A stretch of 28,662 nucleotides of DNA, taken from IMG/VR virus record IMGVR_UViG_3300028423_000684, positions 1 to 28,662 of that record; one strand, 5' to 3'. Each line of letters opens with the position of its first letter. The first letter of the stretch is position 1. This document shows, piece by piece, positions 6,342 through 14,073 of the stretch. A program made the position numbers and the translations under genes. This DNA comes from a virus. Below the pieces are notes generated by a model. That model was not told where the DNA came from. It did not search any database and worked only from the letters and a program-made list of their open reading frames with translations.

Positions 6342-6441
6342 CAGCGCGACCGAACGCATGGCGGCCGGCCAGACTTCGGACATCAAGCGGTCCTACGACA
6401 GTCCGTTCTCCATGTTCTCGATCTTCCAGCGGCGCCAATGA
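6265..6441 (+). CDS. Small charged protein (58 aa) before the portal gene
   Basis: A 58-codon frame from the ATG at 6265 with AAGGAG seven bases upstream. Its stop overlaps the portal start (ATGA, 6438-6441). The product is strongly helical and charged (KESEESKRIRKMERRQATQE), ending in an aromatic tail (PFSMFSIFQRRQ). Good ribosome site and junction overlap support a real gene although it overlaps the previous frame by 77 bases. Tiny proteins at this position are common in podophage head modules. Function unknown. Confidence 0.65.
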   Translation: MDGPKESEESKRIRKMERRQATQERNSATERMAAGQTSDIKRSYDSPFSMFSIFQRRQ

Positions 6442-7988
6442 AGCCGACGCAGGAATTCTCCACCCGCTTCGAGGAAGCGAAGAAGTGGCGCTCGCTCGTG
6501 GAGCCCTACATCAAGGAGGTGTATTCCTTCTGCGCGCCAGACCGCGTGGATGAATTCACCAAGGGCGGGATGCGCCAGGTGTCCTCCGTTGATACCGAAG
6601 TCTACCACTCGCTCGGGGAAGAAGCCTCCGACGACTTGGCCGGCGATCTGGTCACGTTCTTCACGCCGCCCGAGGCCCGCTGGTTCGACAGCCTCATCAT
6701 GACCGAGGTGCCAGAGGAGGCAGAGGCGCAGGCCAAAGAACTTGTCGGTCAGCGCGAAAGCGACATCGCATCCCTGATCCAAAGCAGCAATTACAACGAC
6801 ATAGCCCCGCAGATCGGGCAGGAAATTGCCTCGCACGGCACGCCGGCCATGTGGGTGCAGAAGGCCCATTTCCAGCAGCCGGTCTACTGCGAGGCGGTGC
6901 CCCCGTCCGAACTCTACCTCGTGCCCGGCCACATGGGGATGCTCGATCGCTTCCGCGAGAAGACTGTGCGCGCCAACACGCTCAAGGCATTGTTCGCGGA
7001 TGAAATCGCCCAGGGCGACGTGGACCTGGAAAGCAACCCGAAGATCAAGGCGAAGATCAACAAGCCCGGGTCGATCTGCGTTGTCGTATGGGGGTTCTGG
7101 CTCGACTGGACCGATCCCGGTTTCCCGATGTGGAAGATGGAAATCACCATCGACAATCACCGCGTCACGCCGACAGAACCCGTCACCCTCGGGCCGGTCA
7201 ACGGTTCCTGCCCGCTTCTCGTGGGCCGGTTCAACCCCCGCTCCGGGCGCCCTTGGGGCCGCGGGCCCGGCTTGCGCGCCCTCGCTGATCTGCGGGTTCT
7301 CGACAAGATCGAGGAAATCTACCTTCTCGGCCTCGAAGACGCGATCAAGAACACGATCATCTACGCCGATGACGGCTTTCTCGACTTCTCCAACGGTGGC
7401 ATCATCCCCGGATCGGCCAACCCGGCATCGCGCGGATTCACCCGAGACCAGATATACGAGCTGAACAAGTCCACCGACATGGAGGTGGCGTTCTTCTCGA
7501 AAGACGACATGGAGCGCCGCATCCGGTCGCTGTTCTATCAGGACGGACCCCGCCAGCGTGGCGACACACCGCCCACGGCCGCCCAATGGTTCGATGAAGC
7601 CCGTCGCGTGCAGCAGCGCCTCGGCAAGCCGTCTGCCCCGTTGTGGACCGAATTCTACGGCCCCTTCGTGCAGCGCGTCGAATTCCTCGGCGTCCAGATG
7701 GGCGACCTCGAACCCCAGCTTCTCCTCGACGGCCGCGCCATCAACGTCCAGCCCGTCTCGCCGCTGCACAAGGCCCAGCAGCACGATCAGGTCATGATCG
7801 CCCGCACCAACATGGAGACCGCCCAGGTCAACTTCGGCCCCGAGGGCGCCATGCAGATCATCGACATGGGCAAGACCTTCCAGAACATCCTGGAAGCGAG
7901 CGGCGATGAGTTGATCGTGATCCGCAAAGAAGACGCCACCCCGCCGCAAGGACCGACCAATGAGCCAGCTCCCGAACCGGATCAGTAA
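6438..7988 (+). CDS. Portal protein (head-to-tail connector, T7/BPP-1 type)
   Basis: A 516-residue protein of the head-tail connector family, which forms the twelve-fold portal ring at one capsid vertex through which DNA enters and leaves. Family-like landmarks are the N-terminal RWRSL-type helix and YSFCAPDR; the core block RPWGRGPGLRALADLRVLDKI (about 270-290); and a C-terminal alpha-rich wing and crown region (about 370-490) with SPLHKAQQHDQV. A Pro/Glu-rich tail ends the protein. The ATG overlaps the preceding stop. The length is normal for the family. The next gene starts 29 bases before the portal stop. Confidence 0.92.
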   Translation: MKPTQEFSTRFEEAKKWRSLVEPYIKEVYSFCAPDRVDEFTKGGMRQVSSVDTEVYHSLGEEASDDLAGDLVTFFTPPEARWFDSLIMTEVPEEAEAQAKELVGQRESDIASLIQSSNYNDIAPQIGQEIASHGTPAMWVQKAHFQQPVYCEAVPPSELYLVPGHMGMLDRFREKTVRANTLKALFADEIAQGDVDLESNPKIKAKINKPGSICVVVWGFWLDWTDPGFPMWKMEITIDNHRVTPTEPVTLGPVNGSCPLLVGRFNPRSGRPWGRGPGLRALADLRVLDKIEEIYLLGLEDAIKNTIIYADDGFLDFSNGGIIPGSANPASRGFTRDQIYELNKSTDMEVAFFSKDDMERRIRSLFYQDGPRQRGDTPPTAAQWFDEARRVQQRLGKPSAPLWTEFYGPFVQRVEFLGVQMGDLEPQLLLDGRAINVQPVSPLHKAQQHDQVMIARTNMETAQVNFGPEGAMQIIDMGKTFQNILEASGDELIVIRKEDATPPQGPTNEPAPEPDQ

Positions 7989-8304
7989 GCCCGGCCCCGT
8001 CCTCGACTATCTCCAGAATCTGGCATCGCAAGGCGGCGAGGGCGGCGACATCGCCCGGCGTGCCGCTCTTGCCGTGCAGCGCGTCCTGCAAACGGAGGAC
8101 GGTGCTATCCTTATGGAATTGCTTGAAAAATCTACCACAGATTATTTCCTGCCGCCGTCTGCCGAAGCCAGTGCATTAGATGCGCTCAATTCTCAGCGTT
8201 TTCTCGTCCTCGATCTCAGGAGGATGAAAACCGATGAAACTCAGCACGTTCTGGCTCGACAGCAAGATCACACGGAAACCCGAGGACGAGGGCGCCGGGG
8301 GTAA
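7960..8304 (+). CDS. Bbp19-like small structural protein
   Basis: A 114-residue protein whose middle (AILMELLEKSTTDYFLPP, then LNSQRFLVLDLRRM) resembles the Bbp19 family found between the portal and scaffold genes of BPP-1-like podophages. Members are small virion or assembly proteins of unknown exact role. AAGGA lies seven bases before the ATG. The frame overlaps the portal end by 29 bases and the scaffold gene start by 71 bases, so the last 23 residues share DNA with the scaffold protein. A sequence matching the late-promoter block (GTGCATTAGAT, 8171-8181) lies inside it. Confidence 0.7.
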   Translation: MSQLPNRISKPGPVLDYLQNLASQGGEGGDIARRAALAVQRVLQTEDGAILMELLEKSTTDYFLPPSAEASALDALNSQRFLVLDLRRMKTDETQHVLARQQDHTETRGRGRRG

Positions 8305-9022
8305 TCCCGACCCGAACGCCGGGAATGGCGATCCCCCGGCAGACCCCCCGGCCGATCCCAATGCCGGCGCCGATCCGCAGGCCCCCGACCTGTCCTTCCT
8401 TGGCGAAGACTATGTGAAGGACGGCAACCTCGACACCGACGCATTCAAGGAACGCTGGGAAACGCTCGTTGCCCAGGAAACCAGGTTTGCCGAACAGGCC
8501 CCGGACATTCCCGAGGACGGCGAATACGACCTCGCGGTGCCTGACGATCTGGATTTCGGTGACATCGAGCTTCCCGAAGGCGTGAACATCGAGCCGCTGG
8601 ACCCCAGCGACGAAACCTTTGCGCCGGTCTTCGAGGAAGCCAAGGCCTTTCTCAAGGAAAACAACATCGGCCAGACCGCTGCCAAGGGCCTGATGGGGCT
8701 CGTGGCGAAGATGGAAGCCGCCAAGGAAGCCAAGCGTTACGCCGCCGCGACCGAAGCCTACAACACGCTCGGCGCGACCGACGCGGCCCGCAACGCGCGG
8801 ATGGCATCGCTTCAACGCGCCGCGCAGACGCGCCTCCCCTCGGATCAGGCCGAGGCCCTTCTTTCAGGAATGACCAGCAGTCCCGAGGCCGTTCGCGCCC
8901 TCGAAAAGCTGCTGGGCATGAACGCGGGGCCCCGAACCTCGCAGAACTCGGCCACCAAAGTCGATCCGAACCTTCGCGGCTTTGATCTTCTCAAGGCGGC
9001 CAACGCAACAGCCCCCAGCTAA
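8234..9022 (+). CDS. Capsid scaffolding protein
   Basis: A 262-residue, very acidic protein with a disordered Pro/Asp/Gly-rich N-terminus (about 16-55) and a helical C-terminal half (about 120-262). It lies directly upstream of the major capsid gene, the classic position for a scaffold that directs prohead assembly and then leaves. AGGAGG precedes the ATG. The protein ends 12 bases before the capsid gene, whose own ribosome site overlaps this spacing. No protease domain is visible, so scaffold release would not need cleavage by this protein. The identity rests on composition and position. Confidence 0.85.
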   Translation: MKLSTFWLDSKITRKPEDEGAGGNPDPNAGNGDPPADPPADPNAGADPQAPDLSFLGEDYVKDGNLDTDAFKERWETLVAQETRFAEQAPDIPEDGEYDLAVPDDLDFGDIELPEGVNIEPLDPSDETFAPVFEEAKAFLKENNIGQTAAKGLMGLVAKMEAAKEAKRYAAATEAYNTLGATDAARNARMASLQRAAQTRLPSDQAEALLSGMTSSPEAVRALEKLLGMNAGPRTSQNSATKVDPNLRGFDLLKAANATAPS

Positions 9023-9034
9023 GGAAGAATCATC

Positions 9035-9997
9035 ATGGTTCACACTCTCCCCGAATACGCCAAGACGGTGGATGATCCGAAGCAGCGGGCCGTGATCGAG
9101 CTTTTCCCGGAAAGCGTCGATTTCATGGCCGCGCTGCCCTTCGCGTCCGCCCCGAACGGCGCATACCGCTACCAGGAAGAAGGCGCCCTGCCCAACAACA
9201 TGGGCTTCCGTGCCATCAACGAGACCCCCAGCGAGGGCCACGGCCTGCTGAACGACCGGGTGGAAATGACCTTCCCGATCGCAGGCAACATCGACGTGGA
9301 CCGCGCGTTGATCCGGCGCCACGGCCCTGATCGTCGCTCCGTCGAGGAGCGCATGTCGATCAAGAAGAAGGCCAAGGTCTGGGCGGACACCTTTATGTTC
9401 GGGGACAACCCCACGGCACCGCGGGAATTTACCGGCCTCAAGAACCGCCTGAATTCGGTCGGCGGGTCCGTGGACGGCTCCAACTACGAAAGCCGCATCC
9501 TGGCGAACGACACGTCCTCGGGCGGCGGCGCGCTGTCGCTGGCACAGCTTGACCGGGCCATCGGCCTTGTCGAGAACCCCAACGGCATCATCATGCCAAA
9601 GGCGCTGAAAGACCGCTTCGCGGCCGCGCAGCGGGACACCAACATCGGTGGCTTCATCACGCTCGACAAGGACGAGATGGGCCGGCAGATCACCCGATAC
9701 GGCGAGCTGCCGATCTACTGCGGCTACGGCGTCTCGAAGTATGGCGAATTCCTGCCCTTCGATGAAGTCGCGCATGGCGGCGGTTCGGCTGTCACGTCCT
9801 CGATCTACATCGTTCGGATGTCCGAGGATGGCGTGGTCGGTCTCGAAGTGCAGCCCATGGAGGTCCAGGACATGGGCCTTCTGGATGATGGCGTCTACTA
9901 CCGGACCAACATCGAACACGATGTCGGCATGGCGGTGTTCGATCCGTTCGCGGCGATCCGCCTGTCCTCCATCACCAACGCAGCAATCGTGAAGTAA
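9035..9997 (+). CDS. Major capsid protein
   Basis: A 320-residue protein of the size and style of HK97-fold capsid subunits of podophages. The N-terminal helix (LPEYAKTVDDPKQRAVIELF) and the following PLLxxxPF-like segment (FMAALPFASAPNGAYRY) are typical. A long central spine helix lies around ERMSIKKKAKVWADTFMFGD. The mid-region NGIIMPKALKDRF and the C-terminal VGMAVFDPFAAIRL match this group of capsid proteins. No N-terminal delta domain is apparent, in line with a separate scaffold gene. AAGGAAG gives a good ribosome site. It should be the most abundant virion protein. Confidence 0.92.
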   Translation: MVHTLPEYAKTVDDPKQRAVIELFPESVDFMAALPFASAPNGAYRYQEEGALPNNMGFRAINETPSEGHGLLNDRVEMTFPIAGNIDVDRALIRRHGPDRRSVEERMSIKKKAKVWADTFMFGDNPTAPREFTGLKNRLNSVGGSVDGSNYESRILANDTSSGGGALSLAQLDRAIGLVENPNGIIMPKALKDRFAAAQRDTNIGGFITLDKDEMGRQITRYGELPIYCGYGVSKYGEFLPFDEVAHGGGSAVTSSIYIVRMSEDGVVGLEVQPMEVQDMGLLDDGVYYRTNIEHDVGMAVFDPFAAIRLSSITNAAIVK

Positions 9998-10009
9998 GGA
10001 GGCAGACCG

Positions 10010-10447
10010 ATGAGCACCATCGACAAATTCTTCGCAATCGACGCCGCAACCGGCCTTATCAAGCGTGAGCTCGGCCTGGCCGCGCTCACCTCTGATGGCT
10101 ATGTCGGCACCCAATGGGACCAGGGCGATGCCGCCTCGACGGACTTGGCCTGCATCATCAACATCGAGTCCTGCAAGGTCTCGGCTGGCGATGAGACCTA
10201 CACGTTCCGCCTGGTTGGCTCCAACGCGAGCAACCGGTCGGATGCGCAGGTTCTCGACACGCTGGAAATCGGTGACGCGGGCACGCTGTCCATCGAGACC
10301 GTCGATACCACGGCTGGCGATCAGTTCGTCATGCGGGGGCGCAGCTTCCGCCGCGGGCTGAATTTCCAGTATATCGACCTGCACCTCGAAGTGGCCGGCA
10401 CGTCGCCTTCCATCGGCTTCGGCGCCTACATCTCGAAGGAGTTCTAA
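10010..10447 (+). CDS. Bbp16-like head cement / decoration protein
   Basis: A 145-residue, all-beta-looking protein immediately after the capsid gene with a perfect AAGGAGG upstream. Position, length and beta pattern (strands around TYTFRLVGS, LDTLEIG, QYIDLHLEVAGTSPS) match Bbp16, the cement protein of phage BPP-1 that clamps neighbouring capsomers. No signal peptide or TM segment is present, and the end (GAYISKEF) is short. It is probably co-expressed with the capsid gene from one transcript. The fold is not proven from sequence alone. Confidence 0.75.
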   Translation: MSTIDKFFAIDAATGLIKRELGLAALTSDGYVGTQWDQGDAASTDLACIINIESCKVSAGDETYTFRLVGSNASNRSDAQVLDTLEIGDAGTLSIETVDTTAGDQFVMRGRSFRRGLNFQYIDLHLEVAGTSPSIGFGAYISKEF

Positions 10448-10450
10448 GCC

Positions 10451-10756
10451 ATGGTGGATATGGTTCGACTGAAACCCGCCCCGGGCGCCCCTGCCGCGAT
10501 TGCCAAGGAAAAGCCGCGTCTCGTGGCCCGCACCACGGCTGTCGAGAATGTTCGGCTCTCCAAGGGCGCCTACACCTTCGAGAACGTCGATCAGCCCGCC
10601 GCGCCGCAGGCTCCGCAGCTCGAAGACATGGACCGGCAGGAGCTTCTGCAAATGGCCCTCGGCATGGGGATGAAAACCTCCAAGCAGATGAAGCACGGCG
10701 ACATCGTGGCTTTTGTCCGCAAGAAGATCGGTGACGTGGAGATTGTGGACGAATAG
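10451..10756 (+). CDS. Small head-associated protein with a HeH/LEM-like C-terminus
   Basis: A 101-residue protein. The first 60 residues are Pro/Ala-rich and probably flexible. The last 40 (LEDMDRQELLQMALGMGMKT...DIVAFVRKKIG) form a short helix-extended-helix unit like those of HeH, SAP and Rho-N domains, seen in small phage head genes at this position. Such domains often bind nucleic acid, but here that is inference. AAGGAG lies nine bases before the ATG. It is the last gene of the head transcript, since a terminator follows at 10789. Confidence 0.7.
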   Translation: MVDMVRLKPAPGAPAAIAKEKPRLVARTTAVENVRLSKGAYTFENVDQPAAPQAPQLEDMDRQELLQMALGMGMKTSKQMKHGDIVAFVRKKIGDVEIVDE

Positions 10757-10788
10757 CCGGACCTGAGACGGCGACTTCGACCGCAACG

Positions 10789-10819
10789 AGGGGGCTGGGG
10801 AGACCTGGCCCCCTTTCTT
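10789..10819 (+). terminator. Rho-independent terminator after the head module
   Basis: AGGGGGC (10789-10795) pairs perfectly with GCCCCCT (10808-10814) over a 12-base loop, followed by TTTCTT. It ends the head transcript 33 bases after the last stop. The next promoter-like element begins at 10818, so the tail/ejection block appears to be restarted independently. Confidence 0.8.
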
Positions 10820-10859
10820 GTGCATTAGATTGTTGATGCGCCTCGTGGAATTTGCCCGC
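10818..10859 (+). promoter_or_regulatory. Putative late promoter, copy B (leaderless start)
   Basis: TTGTGCATTAG (10818-10828) and GAATTTGCCCGC (10848-10859) lead straight into ATGGCAACG at 10860. The distance from TTGTGCAT to the ATG is 42 bases, identical to copy C at 21644. It follows a terminator directly, the expected place for a new promoter. Only a weak GGA lies before the start codon. Confidence 0.65.
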
Positions 10860-11465
10860 ATGGCAACGCAATTCTCCATGCTCGGGATCATGAACGCCGC
10901 TCTGACCGAGCGGGGCTGGGATGAAATCGTCTCGCTCAATGACGGGACGCCCGAGTTTCGGCTGATGCAGCGCCAATGGCCGCGCATTGTCGAGGCCGAA
11001 CTGGAAGACGGGAATTACCAATTCAGTCGGCAGGAAACGACGCTCACGGCCCTGACACCCGGGCGGTATGGCTTCGACAACAGCTTCCAGCTTCCGGCCT
11101 CCGCGCTTCATGTGCGCCACGTCTGGTTCGTCACGAATTCCGTGCGGACCACCTGCGATCACTGGTCGATGGACGATGACGGACTCTACGCCACCCTTCC
11201 GACCGGTGCGGACTGCGTGATCGAATACATCAACTGCCCCGATCCGGCCGCCTGGTCGGCCCGCTTCGCCGCCGGGGTGCAATTCAAGCTGGAAGCGGCC
11301 CTTCTGCGCGGACTGGAAGGCGATGCGCGCGAGGCTTCGGAAATGGACGCGGCGGGCGAGGTCGAATTCCAGAAAGCCCGCACCAAGTCGTCGCAATCGA
11401 AGTCGCCCGATCCGATCACGCGGCAGGGAGGGCTTGCGGGCGCGAGGTTCCGCAGCCGTGCCTAA
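10860..11465 (+). CDS. Tail adaptor / tubular protein A-like protein
   Basis: A 201-residue protein of the T7 gp11-like adaptor type, which forms a ring below the portal and carries the tail nozzle. The opening (MLGIMNAALTERGWDEIVSLNDGTPE), the RQWPRIVEAEL helix and the central SFQLPAS...VRHVW strands fit the family, as does the order adaptor then nozzle. The ATG at 10860 follows the promoter-like element; the frame is open further upstream (TTG at 10818) but those codons are the element itself. The end overlaps the next gene's GTG. Confidence 0.82.
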   Translation: MATQFSMLGIMNAALTERGWDEIVSLNDGTPEFRLMQRQWPRIVEAELEDGNYQFSRQETTLTALTPGRYGFDNSFQLPASALHVRHVWFVTNSVRTTCDHWSMDDDGLYATLPTGADCVIEYINCPDPAAWSARFAAGVQFKLEAALLRGLEGDAREASEMDAAGEVEFQKARTKSSQSKSPDPITRQGGLAGARFRSRA

Positions 11466-13647
11466 GCAGGTCGTTCAGCAACGGGATTTCTCCGTCCTTG
11501 AGATTCACCCGAACTTCCTTGAGGCGGACGATATTCAGGTGCGTGCGCAATCCTTGCGCGGCGCCTACAATGCGACCCTGAACAACGCACGCTCCGTCAC
11601 CGGCCGCCCTGGCACGGTCTACAGCCAGAACCTTTCCGGCGCGAAGGTGCAATTCCAGGTCATCGCCGGCGACGGCAACAAATTCAACGTGGTCATGGCC
11701 GACGATCATTGCTGGGTTGTCGAGGAAGACGAAAGCCTCAACCTCGATACCGGGACCGTGAACTGGACCAGCGCCGAGGATGTCTGGTTTGCCCCGGCCG
11801 GCAACGTGGTCTTCATGGGCGACGACACGAACGGCATCTGGACGTTGGAATATGACGGTTCGACCTGGGCTTTCGGCACCTACACGTTTGCGGACGGCGC
11901 CGCTGGGTCGCTGTTGCAGCCATATTGGAACTTCCTCGCGGGCTCCGCGATCACGCCCTCGGCCCGCACCGGTTCAATCACGGTCACGAGCGATGCGGCG
12001 GTATTCACGTCCGACCATGTGGGCACGCGCATCCGGTATGCCGGCAAGGAAATCGAGATCACGGCCTTCACCGACAGCCAGACGGTCACGGGCGACGTGG
12101 TTTCGCAGCTTCCCCCTTCGTTCCAGATCGAAGTTGCCGACACCAGCGAGATAAACGTCGATGACGTGGTGATCGGCCAGGTCAGCGGATGGCGCGGCGT
12201 GGTCACGGAGGTCGTGGACGGAACCGACTTCAAGGCGATCACGTCTGCGGCGGGCGATGGACAGGGGACGGAATACGGCGGGCCGACCGGCACGGAAAGC
12301 CTGTCCTTTCCCAACACCACGCAGGACCGCGTTGCATCCTCCTCGATCACGCCCGAGGCGACGAAGGTATGGGACGAGCAGATGTTCTCGGACGCCCGCG
12401 GCTATCCTCGCGCCGGAGCCTATGTCAGCGGGCGGCTGATGTTCAGCAACATGCCCGAGGTGCCGAACGGGATCGTCATTTCATCGCTTCGCGGGTCCAC
12501 AGACTTTCTGACCGGCGTCGAGGATGACGATGCGATAATCCGCACCCTGGGCCCCTCGTCGGCGCGCTTCCTGCACATCATCGAGTCGCAGGACGTGATC
12601 CTGATGTCCTCGGACGGCATCTACGTCATCGAGTTGCGCGAGGGGCTGTCCCTGACGCCCAGCTCCTTCAACCCTATCCTCGTGGACAAGACAGTTGGCG
12701 TATCGTCGGCCAAGCCGGTCGCGGTGCAGGACGGTGTGGTGTTCGTGGAGGAAAATCAGAGCAATATCAGCGCATTGCTTCTGGATGGAAACATCTACCT
12801 GAAATGGAGCGTGCGCCCGATTTCGCTTCTGTCCTCGGAGACGATTTCCGCCGTCACCGCGCTCGGCGTTGTTCTCGCGGACACCTACACCAAGCCCAAC
12901 CGCATCTTTGCCAGCAACGGCGAGTCCATGGTCGTGGGCCACTGGTTCGGGCGCTTCGGTGAGCAGCAGGTAGGGTTTTCGCCGTGGGAAACCGAAGGCG
13001 CGATCAAGAGCGTCATCGGCTTCAACGGATCGCCCTGGGGCCTGATAGAGCGCGACGTGACTGGATCGGGCGTCGTGATGTTCGAACGGTTTGACGAAGG
13101 CGCGACCATGGACTGCACCACGACCGGGAACCCCAACACGGCCTCGGTCTCGGATTATCTGGACGGCCAGACGCTTGGGCTTGTGCAGGATCGGCGCTAC
13201 GCCGGTGCGGGGCTTGCGAGCGGCGGAATCATCGAGGGCTTCCCCGATCTGGACGGGGATTGCGAGATCGGCATCCCGTTCACGGCGGAATTCGCCCTTT
13301 GGCCGTCCGAGGTGATCGAACACCCCCGCGCCGGCATCTTCCCGGTTCGGTGCTTCCGGCTGATCGTTTCGGCCCGGCATGACTGCGCTTTTCAGATACG
13401 CTGCAACAGCCACACGCGCACGGTCGGCGGCTTCCGGTTCGGAGAAGACCTTTCCGGCATCCCGGACCCGGACTGGCCCTCGTTCGGCGGGGACTTCTCG
13501 ACGGGCGGCTACGACCAGACCGGCCTTGCCGACAGCATCTTCCGCGTTCCCGTGACCGGTCGGCGCGAACACAACGACATAGCGATCATCCTGCACATCC
13601 CAGGCCGGGTGACGATCATGACGGCCAACCAGGAGGTTCGTTACTGA
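11458..13647 (+). CDS. Tail nozzle / tubular protein B-like protein
   Basis: A 729-residue protein of the T7 gp12-like nozzle family, forming the distal tube of the short tail. The N-terminus is typical (QRDFSVLEIHPNFLEADDI...LRGAYNATLNNARSVTGRPGT). The start is GTG at 11458, since the upstream in-frame residues are only overlap with the adaptor gene; it overlaps the adaptor stop by 8 bases, with GAGG about ten bases upstream. The central part is beta-rich, as expected for propeller-like nozzle proteins, with blocks such as YPRAGAYVSGRLMFSN and ILMSSDGIYVIELREG. It ends by sharing TGATG with the next gene. Confidence 0.88.
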   Translation: MPKQVVQQRDFSVLEIHPNFLEADDIQVRAQSLRGAYNATLNNARSVTGRPGTVYSQNLSGAKVQFQVIAGDGNKFNVVMADDHCWVVEEDESLNLDTGTVNWTSAEDVWFAPAGNVVFMGDDTNGIWTLEYDGSTWAFGTYTFADGAAGSLLQPYWNFLAGSAITPSARTGSITVTSDAAVFTSDHVGTRIRYAGKEIEITAFTDSQTVTGDVVSQLPPSFQIEVADTSEINVDDVVIGQVSGWRGVVTEVVDGTDFKAITSAAGDGQGTEYGGPTGTESLSFPNTTQDRVASSSITPEATKVWDEQMFSDARGYPRAGAYVSGRLMFSNMPEVPNGIVISSLRGSTDFLTGVEDDDAIIRTLGPSSARFLHIIESQDVILMSSDGIYVIELREGLSLTPSSFNPILVDKTVGVSSAKPVAVQDGVVFVEENQSNISALLLDGNIYLKWSVRPISLLSSETISAVTALGVVLADTYTKPNRIFASNGESMVVGHWFGRFGEQQVGFSPWETEGAIKSVIGFNGSPWGLIERDVTGSGVVMFERFDEGATMDCTTTGNPNTASVSDYLDGQTLGLVQDRRYAGAGLASGGIIEGFPDLDGDCEIGIPFTAEFALWPSEVIEHPRAGIFPVRCFRLIVSARHDCAFQIRCNSHTRTVGGFRFGEDLSGIPDPDWPSFGGDFSTGGYDQTGLADSIFRVPVTGRREHNDIAIILHIPGRVTIMTANQEVRY

Positions 13648-14069
13648 TGGGCGTTCCAACTCTAGCACTTGCGGTTCAGGCGGGCGGCGCGGTTGCGGGA
13701 GGTCTCGCGGCGCGCGGACAGGCCAAGGCCGAACAGGAGCGCGGCGAGATCAACGCCTACATTGGCGAGACGCGGGCGATCCAGACCGCCACCACCAACG
13801 TCGAGCAACTGAACAGCGAGCTTGGCACGCTCCGCGCCACGCTGGCCCAGAACGGGCAGGGCATGAACGCCGGGACCATGCCGTTCTTCAACGAGCTTTC
13901 CCGCGTCCGGCTTCGTGAAGGGCGCATCCAGTCGAACAACGAGCGCATGGGGGCCGAGGACTCGCGGATGCAGGCCAAGGCGGCAGGGCAACGTGCGGCT
14001 TGGGCCCCGGTCATGGGGATCGGCAAGGCCGCGCCCTCGCTCTACGATATGTGGCAACTGAGGCAGTAA
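13647..14069 (+). CDS. Small internal virion / ejection protein
   Basis: A 140-residue protein with a hydrophobic, small-residue N-terminus (ALAVQAGGAVAGGLAA) followed by a long Gln/Glu-rich helical region and a short C-terminal hydrophobic patch (WAPVMGIGKAAPSLYDMW). Size, position after the nozzle gene and layout resemble T7 gp14-like ejection proteins that form the outer-membrane part of the ejection channel. AGGAGG lies ten bases before the ATG, which overlaps the previous stop. Role assigned by synteny and composition. Confidence 0.72.
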   Translation: MGVPTLALAVQAGGAVAGGLAARGQAKAEQERGEINAYIGETRAIQTATTNVEQLNSELGTLRATLAQNGQGMNAGTMPFFNELSRVRLREGRIQSNNERMGAEDSRMQAKAAGQRAAWAPVMGIGKAAPSLYDMWQLRQ

Positions 14070-14073
14070 CGGC

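Noticed and set aside
6393-7949. A 518-codon open frame antisense to the portal gene
   Set aside because: Long antisense frames are expected in GC-rich genes; the portal motifs are on the plus strand.
8864-10987. A 707-codon open frame antisense to the capsid and cement genes
   Set aside because: Spans several well-supported plus-strand genes and a terminator; no coding signature of its own.
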